A stretch of 28,219 nt of DNA from Sperchopsis tessellata (taxonomy: Eukaryota; Arthropoda; Insecta; Coleoptera; Hydrophilidae). Of this stretch, positions 1-11,167 are shown in pieces. Under the pieces are notes generated by a model. That model made no database searches. It had not been told where the DNA came from and saw nothing but the letters and a program-made list of their open reading frames with translations. A program made the translations under genes and the position numbers. The stretch spans positions 1 to 28,219 of the forward strand of contig JAWQRN010000577.1 of the NCBI GenBank assembly GCA_033557685.1, read 5' to 3'. Numbering within the stretch: position 1 is the first letter of the stretch; each line of letters begins with the position of its first letter.

Positions 1-80
1 CTTGCAACAGTGGACGAAACGTCGGCACTTGTCAGAGCCTCTACACGGTTTCCACCCGGAAACAACATTCATACATGAAT
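1..80 (+). repeat. Interspersed repeat, edge copy 1
   Basis: Positions 2-75 match 28143-28216 with two mismatches in 74 bases, in the same orientation. The unit is GC-richer than its surroundings and contains GGACGAAACGTCGGCAC and, further on, CACCCGGAAACAA. The match stops at CATTCATACA in both copies, which suggests the natural end of the repeat. The upstream part of this copy lies outside the window. It may be the terminus of a retroelement or other transposon; the family is not recognised. Confidence 0.8.
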
Positions 81-1596
81 ACTTTAAAATTTGAAAAAAA
101 TCACCGAAAATGCGCCAATACGAATTTGGCGAAGTATTTTAAACAATCTTAATATATCCAATATAAAAACTGACGTTATTTCTCTCTCTTCCTTTGTCGA
201 AATAATATTTAATCACAATTGTGGGCAGAATGGTTGTGGTAGGAAGGTATTTGGACAAAGATTAACAGAAATGTATACCATTTGTTTCGTAAAATTCTTA
301 AGAGCCGCGTTTTCGTATATTTTTAAAAATGATGACTTCAATGTCAGACCATAAATAAGATATTTTCTATGATTTATTTCTTACTGTACCTTTCGTGATA
401 TTGTCATTTTTATTTCCTCAATATAAAAACTTTTTAGTTTAGTTCTTTTTTTATAGGTATTTTATTTCCTTGTCTGATGGTGGTGAAGCATTTTTACGTA
501 CTACTAAATTAGTGATAACGGGTTAATCTGAGTCTATTCCATTTAACCCACAGTTTCACTAGTTATAATTTCATTTGTTTATGTTTTACAGGGTGTAAAG
601 TTGATTTTGATTCTGCAAATATTGGCTACCTTAATTATTTTAGAGCAAAATGCCAAATTGAGCACACTAAGCTATTTACTTTTTCCATCGATCGATTCAG
701 TTCCGAGAAGGAAAAGAGAAACTATTGTGAACATTTTCAGTTTTATTTTTTATATTGCCTTTTACTTGGCAAGTAAAAGCAATCTTCGTTAGATGTCAAT
801 TTAAGGGCATTTTCTAATGAAGTTGTATGACATTTTAAATCAACATAAATTAATTATTATCTACACTACAGAAGATTATGCACAATTAATTTTGCTGTCC
901 AAACATTTAACATTTCCAATTTTTCACATTTTTCTCAAAACTGAGTCGACTGATGAAAAAAGTAAATTAGCTTACTGGGCGAAGTTGTGTAATTTTGAAC
1001 AATTCAACATTTTAAAATAATTAAAGGAGTCAATGTTAGCAGAAGTTCAATTTTACATACGAAATCCCTGTCCTAGAATTAACTTGACATCCTGTATGTG
1101 CAGTATAAGCAATAATTGTGAGTAATGAGAGCTAAGGTGTTAGATAATTAATTAGTATTGGACTGTTTATGTGTTTTCTTTTTTTGTAAAAATATGTTGA
1201 GCTAATTATCTACACGTATACATCTAAACTACAACTTTATGTTGTGCCTACTGTTGCTTCACGTGATTTGCGAAAAATGTTAATGGGGCTAATTATCTCA
1301 AGGATACAAAATTCTCTTTCCAAACTCTTGCAGCAGAAGACCAACAAGTGCTCGCATCTTCAGCGAGCTTTGAAAAGTGCTTAATGGAGACAAGCAAACA
1401 CTAAAAGATACAAGTTCAAGCAATAATCTTGAACAGGTTCATATGAATTAAATCTCCAGAAAAAATATAGCTAGTCGATGTGCTATATATTATATTACGA
1501 ATATTTGTATACACATTTGTAACCATGAAACCATTAAATTAAGTAAAATAACGAAAATAACCTTTTGCAATTTAGAACTGACTAAAGGTTAATCGT
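81..1596. other. AT-rich DNA without recognised gene
   Basis: Nothing here could be assigned. Short open frames (91-354, 601-792 and 817-1020 on +) show no familiar motif and have the lysine-, isoleucine- and phenylalanine-rich composition expected of AT-rich noncoding DNA. A TTTTACAG at 584-591 resembles a splice acceptor, but no exon with recognisable coding content follows. TAGATAATTA (1141-1150) is inversely repeated at 1203-1212, and CTAATTATCT recurs at 1289, so a small degenerate repeat may be present. Confidence 0.6.
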
Positions 1597-2330
1597 TTAA
1601 GAGTGTGCCTTGACGTCTTCCGCTGAGGCATAGAAATCGACACGAAGTTTTGTAGTTGTGCTATCCGGTGTAAATAAAACCTCTTCCATATCCGTAATAT
1701 TAAGGTAGTCCTCCATAAATTGCTTGTATGAATTTGATTGAGCGAAGTCCCTTTCCGAACGACTTTCTAGTGAATAAAATCGGCGAAGGGTTAATTCGCG
1801 CGTAGCCTTGAATGGAGTGTAAATTTCTTCAAATGGAAGTACAACAATATAACGCCCCAAAATAGTACGGTGATAAGTTTAAAAATTATTGGTGATACTT
1901 GAAGTCTTGAGGCTAAGATCGTAGATTGTTTGGAAGTACTTCGATTTCCCAAAAACCTTTGCTTTCCAATCAACAATCATTTACTGAAATATGAAATTAA
2001 TTTATTTTTCTAGATTGTACTGACTGCCATACGTATAAAAATACAAATAAAGACAGTATCCAATGCGGTTGGTTCGTTTTCCTTTCTCTGCAGGGGAATC
2101 GAATTACAACACGCACCTAACAGCAGCATATCTATTTTACCTGGTTCATAAAAGTTAGAATCAGCGAGGGATATATGTACTATATGTTGCCAATCTTGTA
2201 TGTTTATCACAAGGCATTTCCGAACATATTTTTGGTACAATTAATGCGTCAACTGCCATTTTAAAGTTGCCATCGCGACTCATAAGACACACTTTGGCCC
2301 CGTAGTGTTGACGATTATTAGCCAAAACTG
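1597..2330 (-). pseudogene. BEL/Pao retrotransposon pol relic (protease to RT)
   Basis: Read on the minus strand from 2330 down, this follows the pol order of BEL/Pao LTR retrotransposons. First comes the C-terminal part of the aspartic protease region, with VDALIVPKI and then WQHIVHISLADSNFYEPGKID, a BEL-type block before the RT. A stretch with FWEIE follows at about 1950. Then comes GRYIVVLPF, FYSLESR, a YKQFMEDYL block and STTTKLRVDFYASAE, the usual entry to the reverse transcriptase (STTTKLRVVFDAS in active members). The last segment is open for 87 codons, while the upstream parts lie in other frames with stops, so at least two frameshifts have occurred. The catalytic RT motifs, integrase, gag and LTRs are absent nearby. 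The order and motifs make the family call fairly safe; the element is a dead internal fragment. Confidence 0.82.
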
Positions 2331-5300
2331 TTTATCTGGACGTTAGAAGTTAAATTGTGTTTTACATATACCAAGAAAATTCGCGCATTTTTAGTAATGA
2401 AATTTGTTGGATTAGCACTCTCTTTTTAATTAGAAATAAGTATTTGTGGAAATAGGGACGGAATGTCCTGAAAACTCTCGTATTTTCTTATTTAGAAGAT
2501 TACAAGCCAACTTCTCGAACAATATTAACAAATAATGATGCTTTAGATCGCAAGAGCGGCAAATATAATTTAAAATACAGTTTTTAAGTCGATAATTTTC
2601 TCTTAAGACGATTGAGGCAGATATTATGCTTTTTTAAGTAACAATTACGTCACTGAGACAAAGCAATGAATAAAAAAATATTTAATTTGAAGCATTGGCA
2701 TTTGACATGGGTTGCTGCATCTGCATTTGTTTTGCACGAAATGCATAAGAAATATTGTTTGATTTTGTGTTGACAAGTTTTTCCGATATTAATGCTTTCG
2801 ACTCTGAGAGTAAATATTCCCTCTGGATGTGACGGGATTAATACACCGCTATGTTCTTTCTGAAAAATAGCTTTTTAATAAAAGGTTCAACAATATGAAA
2901 TCCCACTGTTTCATTGGAAAAGAAAAACTTCTTGTGCATGAACCAACAAGGTGTCAAATACTTTTTTGAAAATTATGCTGTAATAGCATGCAAGTGAATG
3001 ATTGCTTCTCAATATATGGTAAACAACAATCTTTTACTTTGAAACCTCCGATCAAGGATATTGTAAGCAATTTTATCATTTGTTTCCGACTTTTATCAAA
3101 CTAAATTATTATTTTCACGAATTAATGTGCGTAATAAGTCATGAAAATCAGACTAATAATGTAGGTAAAGCAATTTTAGGCAGTTTTACGTTTTATCCTT
3201 TTGTTCTTCAGAAAGGCCCGGGCTGTAAGAAGACCTAGATAGAAAAATACACATCGTTCAAATCACGACGAATTGAATCTTCTTAATTTTAATCAGAACA
3301 AAACTTTGTCCCTTTGGCTAAAAACGTAACGATATCCAAATGTAAAGTCATTATAAACGATATCTATGTGCCTAAAAAGTGCGAAATGTGTTTGTTCCGA
3401 GTCGTCTGTCTCGGCTTTGCTCTTAAAATCGCTACTTCTACTTTGCTACTATCAGTAAAATATGTTATAAAGTCTACAAACAAATGAAATTGTATACGAA
3501 AAGAAACGGCGAATACGAAAAAACTAACAAGAAGCTATAGTAAACTAGAATGCATGCAAATTAATGTTTGTTAATACTTTATAATAATTTGCAATGACGA
3601 CCTGTAAAAGTATAACAGCCATTTTCATGTTTTTAAATCGTGGATTAAGGCAGGTTTAAAAGTTGATTAACATAATCCTATTCATAAAAAAGTCGAGCAG
3701 TTAAATTTTGAAATAACGACCAAAATTTAAACCACCTAACAGTAGGTTTAAGGACGGTTAATTTATTTTAAAAAATGTAACTTTGTATTATATCTAGCAG
3801 AAACATTGTTTTAAGTTTAGTTTTTTCCTTACATCTTGAATCTATCTGAAATAATAACGGAGTTATCTTTATTAATATATTATTATATCTCGGAAAGTTA
3901 AGTCACACTGATGAAATTTCCACTTATCATTTTAATAAGTTCAAAATTTGAAACCAATATGAGTACTTAAACTTTTATGTATTTCTAATAATATCTTCAT
4001 TAATCAGGGATTTATTCGTATATACTTGTAAAAACCCCAAATCAAATATGCCTGAGAAGTTTTAAATAAACAATATATTTTTGACTGTAAGTTACATGCA
4101 TATCTTATGAGCTGTTATGACTATCGAAAAATAAGAGTGATTTCATAATTTTTATTGATAAATTTGATCTCAAAGTGTAAAAATATAATAAGACGTTCGA
4201 AAACCAAATAGCACGTATTTCAAACTTGTGAAGTACAATTAATGTGTTTAGTAAAGCAGTATGAGAATGTTATACATTTTACACACACACATAACCGATA
4301 ATATTAGCACCAACATTGAAAAGGTGGCAGGATATTCGAATATGAATACGACAAAATTAATGACCTATAAACAATATATACGTATGTCGGTGTTGACGTC
4401 TTCGACTTTTATTGATGATTAAAAATTATTTGTAATCCTTTTTGTTGATGTACTTGACCTTTGTTTGCCAAATTAAAACTATTCATCATGTATTTAATGG
4501 CAATTGCTGAAGTTAGAAAACTGAAAAAATGATTAACACACGTCAGTTTCGTAATATGAATTCAGAGTTCGTCGATATCATATCAGTTAGAAGTAAGTAT
4601 TAATTTCCTCAAATTTCCAGTTAAGTGCATATTTTCGTGATGCGAAATTTTGACATACGGACAATTTTCACAATAATGCAACTTACTTATTGCAAAGTAT
4701 CATTCTTTCTCTGGCAACACGCATCATGCATCTATTTATACTACTCTCAGTGTACTGTTCATCACCTGGGGTACAAAGACAATTTATAACACAACACAAC
4801 TTGCTTTTTTCAATATTTATATATTTAAAAAAAATAGTGTTAGTTACATCCTATATGTTTAAATTTATGCATTTTATTTTTAGAAAGGACACACGGAAAA
4901 AGTGTTGGAAACAATTGCATCGATCTCAGAAATGTAGACAGTTTTCCTTAAACCTGCGAAATTGTTTACTATAGTGGCCCATAGATGGGTGTATATGTGT
5001 TATTACATTAACTCGCATTCTCATATATTTCTTCCCACAGAATAACTACGGAGCTCACTGTAAAATTCCTTGACAGATATATTTGTTTAGGACACAGATT
5101 TGAACATTATTGTGCAGTTATAAAAGTAGAGACAGATTTTCAGGCGAAACCAGGTTAATAAAAGCGCAAAGCACTTCTTGAATGCGTATATGTACATGTA
5201 CGTGCCGTTAATATGCCAATAGACACAAGTTACAATTTGCACGTTGATGAATGCACGTTGATATTTTAAAACATATATGCCCGTTTGTGGCCTGCTTATA

Positions 5301-5641
5301 AATTAACCCAAGTAATGTCACCATCAAACTGCGGACCCAAACAAATTTAAATTTAAAAATGGAAAATAGCATTGCAGAAAACTTGTTAATATTATTTGGA
5401 ACTAGAAATATATTAATATATTGCACATGTATTAGGTTTGATCTGTACATAATACTATATATTGAGCATAAAATAACAAATAAGTTGTAATAGTATGGAT
5501 TTGATGAAGCACATAACATTTTCATATTACTCACAAAATAAAAAAGTAAGAAACAAAAGATTTAAATTATTTGTCAATGTATTTTAGGCACAAACAAAAA
5601 TAATTTAAACTTCAAGCTCTGAGAGTTATTTAAGTAACGAA
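2331..5641. other. AT-rich DNA without recognised gene
   Basis: No coding relic could be assigned in this 3.3 kb. Open frames at 4690-4974 (+) and 5208-5534 (-) have no motif I recognise. A short frame around 2994-3102 (+) and one near 5069-5158 (+) have mixed composition but no family. A perfect 10-bp inverted repeat with a 10-base loop lies at 3701-3730 (TTAAATTTTG). A short module at about 4539-4606, CACGTCAGTTTCG and onward, resembles one at 9821-9890. Confidence 0.5.
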
Positions 5642-6084
5642 AATCTACCACCATGTGTCTACTTAATCCAGTTTCCTAAAAACTATAAACTACTTGTTCT
5701 TGCTACTCATTTTCGGGGTGAACACTTCTAGTAATAAACCTTTCCATTCACCCTATCCCAGCAAATCTCTTTCGCTTTTATTAACATCATGTAATTGCTA
5801 TACCTGACCTTCTATTTCTTCTAATTCTTACTTGTCTACATTTGTATCATCATCTCACTATTTTTCATATGCCTATCTGTATCTCTACTCTTTTCTCCAC
5901 ACCTATTTATATCTATTTTCTAAATCTTTCCTTACTCGTTCTCTCTAAATGCCCAAATCAGTGTAACACATACTTCACCCTACATTTATTTTCCTCTTCT
6001 GTGAATCCTGCCACCCAAGTCTTTTTACTATTAATATGTACAGGAAATACAACTAAAACGCTATTCTTATATATTCTCTATGTG
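5642..6084. other. Pyrimidine-rich tract, 5' flank of RTE
   Basis: The plus strand is strongly C+T rich and poor in G, with many short runs such as TTTCTTCTAATTCTTAC. The same composition resumes at 8848-9010, directly after the RTE element and its TA tract. This suggests one pyrimidine-rich domain that was split by the insertion. The 95-codon open frame at 5842-6129 is a by-product of this composition and is not a credible gene. Confidence 0.55.
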
Positions 6085-6100
6085 TATATATATATATATA
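6085..6100. repeat. (TA)n microsatellite at RTE 5' border
   Basis: TA dinucleotide tract, eight units, preceded by TGTG. It immediately precedes the first RTE-like bases and mirrors the much longer TA tract at the element's 3' end. Confidence 0.9.
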
Positions 6101-6523
6101 CATTCCCTCGGGAATCCTGCAACCACTAGAAGCCGCGTTTCCGGGTGGATGATATGAGAATGCCCTTCAGATATGTTGAGTAGGATCTCAGTTCTCGCCG
6201 ACCAACAGGAACAAAGTGCAAGGTATGCAAAGTGCCAACAGCATAAGATTGCGTATGAGCGTGCACAAGGTTGGCATTTGTTCCACATTTAGAGCGGCTT
6301 ATCAACGGCGTCTGTTCTCCATATTGGAGCAGTCAATATTAAACTTGTCAACTCGCAGTAAGGCAGGGGTATGAGTTGTCCCAACCCACCAAAATATCAG
6401 ACACTTATTCTCCGTAGGCCTGATTACCCCTAGTAAAGGCAGTTATTTAGACCAGCGTAAGAAGGCTGATGGTGCTAAGAATTCGCGGAGTATAAATAGT
6501 TGCCAAACAACATAAATGTGTGT

Positions 6524-7168
6524 ACCTACAACTCCCGCACATTATGCAGTGATACAAAACTAATAGAGTTGGAAAATTAATTGGACAAGATGCAATGGTA
6601 TATTATAGTTCTGAACAAAGAACGAAGAAAACTGCTTATTCAAATGCAAAGAGGACATATGTTTACAATCGTGGCACTAACAATGAAAAAAATAGTGGGG
6701 TTGGTTTCATTGTTCACACAAGACTCAAGAACTGAATTATTAAGTTTGTGATCATATCTGACAGAGTAGAAAAATTATAAATAAAGATAGATAGATAGAT
6801 AGGTGGTATAAACTCCAAATTCTGTAAATAAATTGTAAATAAACAAGCAGCCATTCAGACGGGATGGTCGAAAAGAAATAACAGATCTGCATGAGAGTTC
6901 AAATGCACATTTTAAGATCATCTTAGGAGATTTTAATGAAAATGTAGGAGAAAAACAACCTGGAGATCAGGTTGTAGGTGCCTTCGAGTTTGGAAGTAGA
7001 AACGAACGAGGTATAGACTTATACAATTTATAGAACACCAAAAACGAGATTGACTACGTACTCACTAATAGAGGTGCCATCATACTAGACTGCCCAGTTC
7101 TGAACCGTTTTGACACTGTAAAATTAGAGAGATTGAAATTAATAGCTGTAGAAGAAAAATTAACTTAG
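6524..7168 (+). pseudogene. RTE endonuclease domain relic
   Basis: This is the APE-like endonuclease of the RTE at 6101-8797. It opens with TYNSRTLCSDTKLIELEN, matching the TxNVRTL start of RTE endonucleases, then LDKMQWYIIVLN (normally ending GLSE). Next comes a frame change to NRGTNNEKNSGVGFIVH and SDRVEKL. After a (GATA)n insertion and lost sequence, IILGDFNENVG (GDFN is the catalytic block) leads to FGSRNERGIDLYNL at 6917-7034, then NEIDYVLTNRGAIILD, the block before the final SDHR. The SDHR motif itself is not visible, so the last catalytic histidine is missing. Stops at 6563, 6725 and 7032 and frame changes show decay. Nuclease identity is clear from the motif order. Confidence 0.87.
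6786..6802. repeat. (GATA)4 microsatellite inside RTE
   Basis: Four copies of GATA interrupt the endonuclease relic just after the SDRV block. A GA-rich run also occurs at about 7474-7491 in the same element. Confidence 0.9.
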
Positions 7169-8280
7169 ACCATCTAAAATCTAATCAATCAATATTTCAA
7201 CTAGAATTTAAAAACAGATTTAGTGCTCTGAAAGAATATAAGGATGCCGACAGAGTACTAAAAAGTAAAGTTAACACATGAAGGCAGAATATAGAGTATG
7301 TGGAATTTTTAAAGACCATTAAATAGAGAAAAATTGAAGATGTTAGAAGATTCAACTAGGAAGTCACACTCCAGGTGATAAACCAACATAGGAGCTACAG
7401 ACAGGTGAAACTGAGACTTATCATTGGGAAAAAGCAAATAATAACCCTCAGATCTGAAAACGGTGAGAGAGTTGATGAGAGAGAGAGAGAGGAAATCCTT
7501 GAAGTGGTTAGAATGTTTTAACAAGAACTATATCGAGATAAACGTATTCGGATAAATATCTCTTCCGATAAGACGTTTCACCAATATTATAGTCAGAAGT
7601 TGCACATGCTCTAAAATCAATGAAGTGTGAAAAACCACCAGAGGAAAACGGGATCACCGTTGATATACTAAACATTTCTGGAGATGAGATATATACAGTT
7701 CTGGTAAAACTGTATGTCATACATAGAAACAAAAGAGATAACAGCATCTTGAAACAATGCAACAATTATTTTAATTCACATAAAGGAAAATAAAAATCTG
7801 AAAAATTAGATTAGTCCAGCCAGTATCACATCTGTAGCTTATAAGATCCTTACCAAAATAATTTTGAATCACTTTACAGACTAATTTGATTCTCACTAAG
7901 CCAAATAACAGGCAAGCTTTCGTAAGGGATATGGTACTGTTGAACACATTCGCACGATTCGTGAATTGATATCTAGACTTTACAAGTTTCACATCAAAAG
8001 TTATATTACATCAAGAAACTGAAACTTTTTGTATTCAAAAAGTGCCACCATATTGCTGATGTTGTTCAGTGCAATTTAGAGTAAATTTTCCGAGAACTAA
8101 AATGGGTCAATATATATAAGGTGAATGGAGGATATCTTATCCATTTGAGATTTGCGGATGATATCGTGTTATTTGCACATACTATCGAAGAGCTCGAAGA
8201 AAGAATGATTGATATGGATTCTGAAAGTAAAGATGCAAGCCTTAGAATAAATCTTAGTAAAACAAAAAATATGCCCTATG
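7169..8280 (+). pseudogene. RTE reverse transcriptase domain relic
   Basis: The fingers-palm order of an RTE reverse transcriptase is recognisable in shifting frames. SENGERVDERE and EILEVVRMF lie at about 7450-7520, ALKSMKCEKPPEENGITVDI at about 7609 (normally K..G.DGI), SVAYKILTKIILNHF near 7830-7875, and FRKGYGTVEHIRTIRELIS near 7918-7972 (normally GFRKGYGT.DHI). After a deletion comes VNGGYLIHLRFADDIVLFA at about 8120-8178. FADD is the catalytic motif and is intact here. LRINLSKTKNM at 8240-8273 is the following conserved block. The longest open stretch is 8121-8531. Stops elsewhere and the deletion of the palm segment between GYGT and FADD mean no active enzyme. Confidence 0.9.
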
Positions 8281-8794
8281 AGACAGCTACGCCCGCCAAA
8301 ATTGTAGCCCTTTGGGCAAGTCATAGCGATGGATGCAGATTTTTCTTTAGAGATTGTGCGAAGAACAAAGCTGGCATGGAGTACAACTATACGTCTAGCC
8401 AAATATTTAAAACGTGGACGATAAAGGCCTCGCAGATGCTCCAAACAATGCAGAGAAATATTAAGAGATGCATGATGTGTTTGAGAATTAGTGATAGAAG
8501 GCACTGTGCATGGAGAAGAAGTCAATACTAAGGTCAGGGATGTTATAGGGGCAGTGAAGTCGCAAATTTGGAAACAGGCAGGGCATCTTAGAAGGCGGGC
8601 AGATCATCGATGGTCAAAGGAATGAACCTTGCGGGACCCAAAAGACATAAAACTAAAAATAAGACCAAATGACACGTGGGACATAGAACTCAGTTGTTTG
8701 GTAGTCAAGTAGATGAGAAGAACGCACAACCGTGAAGAGTGGAAGGAACTTGATGAGGCGTTCGTCCAGCAATGGATGAATAACGCGTGATTTT

Positions 8795-8797
<3 letters not shown>
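8281..8797 (+). pseudogene. RTE C-terminal tail relic and 3' end
   Basis: Downstream of the RT the translation shows SSQIFKTWTIKASQML (normally Y..ETW.L) and MQRNIKRCMMCLRISDRRH, the repeated R-rich block of RTE elements. The frame changes to the closing block HNREEWKELDEAFVQQWMNN followed by a stop at 8788-8790. The last bases TGATTTTGAGA lead straight into the TA tract. About 150 bases of this end are clearly similar (roughly four fifths identical by eye) to 23027-23176, identifying the two as members of one family. Confidence 0.88.

Positions 8798-8847
<50 letters not shown>
8798..8847. repeat. (TA)25 microsatellite, RTE 3' tail
   Basis: About 50 bases of uninterrupted alternating A and T directly follow the RTE stop codon and its short 3' sequence. 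RTE elements commonly end in short simple repeats, so this may be the element's own tail that later expanded, or the pre-existing target. Confidence 0.95.
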
Positions 8848-8850
<3 letters not shown>

Positions 8851-10496
8851 TTGTTTTCCCATTACACTCGCAACAATGCCACTAAATAAATTCTCGAAAT
8901 ACTTCATTCATCTTTCGCTTACTTTCAAATCTTCCTAACGCATTTCTCCCACCTCGCCATTTACTTCCTTAAAATTGCAATCCTTTAGTTTTCTTTACCC
9001 ACTTCTTTAGTCGTCTCAATTTACTTAAAATGCTAATTACAATGAAACTAATATGTATTACATATTCTATGATACCTTGTTTTATACTTACTATGTATGT
9101 TATATATCGCCATTTCTGGGCAGAGCTACATATGTATATTCCAATTCAAAAATCAACTGAAACATAACCTTACAACACAATGTGACAGCGATTTTATAAT
9201 TAAGTAATTTCCACGTATTTTTGTTTAACAAAAAGCATTGTGATTTAGACACTTTTAAGACAAATTTTTAATTCCTGCTAATATTATCGACTAAATGCCA
9301 GACTTAAAAAAAAATAAATGTACCAAAGGGGATAAATACCGCATATGTATTCTATGTACAAAACATGCCATAAGAGCAAAATAATTAACAGTGCTCGGCA
9401 AAAACATGACTATAGGAATGCATTAAAACTGGGATATGTATATCCTCACCAAAAATTTATCAGTGCTATAGATGTCGAGAACCGATTTCTAAAATCTAAA
9501 TAAGTATATATTTTAAAATTTTATAAAACATAATAAAGAAGAATTAATAGATACAACCATATATTTTTTTATTTACTACAATTTGTCAATGAAATAAAAC
9601 AAATACGAATTTTAATATAACACAGTTGAATCCGGTCCAAAGTTGGCTTTAAAATTTATTTTATTATAATAATATTGAAGGCAGAAACATATATAGTCTA
9701 CATTCACGATTTCAAAATCTAGAAACTATTTTAAAAGTAAGATTGAAGATATAATAAAGTATCTCAATGTTAAATTGAAAAGATCTTTCAAGAAGGATAC
9801 AAAGTAAACTCAACTCAACTCACGTCAGTTTCGAAACACGGCTTACGAGTTTATCTTATCATTTGGTTAAAGTATGTTTTCATTTCCTAAAAGTTTCTCG
9901 ATAATGGCGTTGCTAAGGAACAACAGGGATCCGCCCGTCAGGCCTTCGGAGTAAGATGTATATTTGTTGTCAGGAAATGTTGAAGTCTTTTATAGATTTC
10001 GTAGTGATGCAACTGTTTTAACAACAACTCTACTAAACAGGATACATTTTTTTATTAAATTGAGCACATGCCAGGTAAAACAAATTAGGATTAGATTTTT
10101 GGCCCTTTCCAACAAATGTGACGCAAAATAAGCAAACAAGTTATGGCGATACCAATATTATCTTTGACATTTTTAAGAAAGTAATTTTTATATTCGCTTT
10201 TGCCGAACCCTTACATGTGTACGGTACCCCACATTTGTTACTTTATAGTGTTGTTGAGAAAAGTAAATAAATGGTTTTTACCAATTAAGTATTTTTACAT
10301 ATATCATTACGTTAACCCCCATTTCTCCAATTTCAGGTATCCAAAAACATCTACATGAATCTATCGTACATATTTTCTATATACTTATGAGTGGATAGCA
10401 TAAATAAAAGTAAAAACTAATAGAATACCCGTTTATTTGTACAAAAACAAAACACTTTTTACAAGCCGCTTCTCAGTGATTAAGTACCAAGCTAGT
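8848..10496. other. Pyrimidine-rich flank, then AT-rich DNA
   Basis: 8848-9010 is C+T rich on the plus strand and continues the composition of 5642-6084. From 9011 to 10496 the DNA is AT-rich with no recognised coding relic. A module at 9821-9890 beginning CACGTCAGTTTCG resembles 4539-4606. A GC-richer patch at 9903-9953 encodes only a 16-codon frame starting MALLRNNRDPPVR, with no recognised homology. Confidence 0.5.
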
Positions 10497-10690
10497 GAGC
10501 AAGGAGTATTGGGTTTACGGCGCAGTGCCGGTTGGCGTTTTGTGATTAGAGAAAAGTCTATGTGGTGCTCGTCTTCTGGGATGAACGTAACACAGTCCCG
10601 TGTATCGTATGTAAATATAAACCATATGCACGTTGAAGTAGACAATTTCAGTTGGAACAGTGGATGCAGAAATATTCTCAGGTGCGATCG
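10497..10690 (+). pseudogene. Possible Tc1-like transposase trace
   Basis: This segment is GC-richer than its surroundings and stays open in one frame for 151 codons (10437-10892). The part REKSMWCSSSGMNV followed by SRVSYVNINHMHVEV resembles the Tc1 segment around the second catalytic aspartate (RERxxWxxxDWxxVxFSDESRFxLxxxDxRxRVWR). If so, the FSDE residues are deleted, which removes the catalytic acid. The neighbouring frame also reads CRLAFC, resembling the RLxFCRE part just before. The match is short, relies on combining frames, and nothing after residue 85 is recognisable. It could equally be an unrelated GC-richer patch. Confidence 0.33.
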
Positions 10691-10892
10691 CCTTGCGTCG
10701 ATGATTGGTAATTTACGATTTACTCTAACAACGAAGCCTAAGTCCCTCTACATAATCACAGCTCTACGCAAGCAAATTAAATTCAATATACTAAAGGTAG
10801 CAATTGAATTGAGATTATGGCATGATAATTACAAACTTAAGCTGATTTCCCGTGGTACGCTCATTAGATCGATATTATTTGGTCAGTTTTAA

Positions 10893-11167
10893 ATACTTGA
10901 TAAAAATACCCATAATTCAACCAGCATATGCACTTATGAGGATAAAGTATCACTACTAAACCACGTCGTATAACACTTCCTTGTAGAAAGCTTATGTATA
11001 AAGTTCTAAATATAATTAGTACTTAGAAAAATTATGTCAATAAAGTTAATATGATTTTAATAAATGTTGATGTAGATGATTGTTGTTTGAATAGTAATTC
11101 ATTTTGGATTTCTTTTTTATTTATAATTATTTTATTATTTAAATTAGAATTTTGAATTATTAGATTT
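10893..11167. other. AT-rich spacer
   Basis: No coding relic, repeat or RNA gene recognised between the open frame ending at 10892 and the inverted-repeat element. Confidence 0.6.

Larger units (their letters stand above)
6101..8797 (+). mobile_element. RTE-clade non-LTR retrotransposon, nearly full length, inactivated
   Basis: About 2.7 kb carrying, in order, a GC-richer 5' leader (6101 to about 6520), an AP-type endonuclease, a linker, a reverse transcriptase and the C-terminal tail typical of RTE elements, then a short 3' end running into (TA)n. RTE elements are usually around 3.2-3.4 kb, so internal deletions are likely; one is visible in the RT between about 7995 and 8105. The single ORF is broken by many stops and frameshifts, so it cannot encode an active protein. 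A LINE moves by nicking target DNA with its endonuclease and reverse transcribing its RNA there. There is no LTR. TA tracts at both borders could be the target site, the 3' tail, or both. The RTE clade is supported by the C-terminal VQQW block; exact family naming needs a library search. Confidence 0.9.

Noticed and set aside
91..1020. Three plus-strand open frames of 63-87 codons.
   Set aside because: Composition follows the AT-rich background, there are no motifs, and only the presence of an AG acceptor-like site near 591 would favour an exon.
3701..3730. TTAAATTTTG inverted repeat as a terminator or regulatory hairpin.
   Set aside because: AT-only 10-bp inverse repeats arise easily in DNA of this composition and nothing transcribed is nearby.
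3905..3960. CACTGATGAAATTT ... AAATTTGAAACC, resembling a hammerhead ribozyme (CTGATGA, stem II, GAAAC).
   Set aside because: Stem II would have only A-T pairs interrupted by a T-T mismatch, and no flanking stems I and III or proper cleavage triplet fit.
4690..5534. Open frames 4690-4974 (+) and 5208-5534 (-), 94 and 108 codons.
   Set aside because: No recognisable domain; lengths are not surprising for sequence of this size and composition.
6132..6149. GTTTCCGGGTGGA in the RTE leader matches the inverse of part of the edge repeat.
   Set aside because: Only 13 bases agree and flanks diverge; could be chance, so no relationship is claimed.
8169..8525. 118-codon minus-strand frame.
   Set aside because: It is the antisense shadow of the RTE reverse transcriptase FADD region, which has clear family motifs on the plus strand.
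10433..10645. 70-codon minus-strand frame with RRKPNTPCSLAW.
   Set aside because: A Tc1-like reading was considered on this strand, but the plus-strand frame gave the more coherent, though still weak, match.
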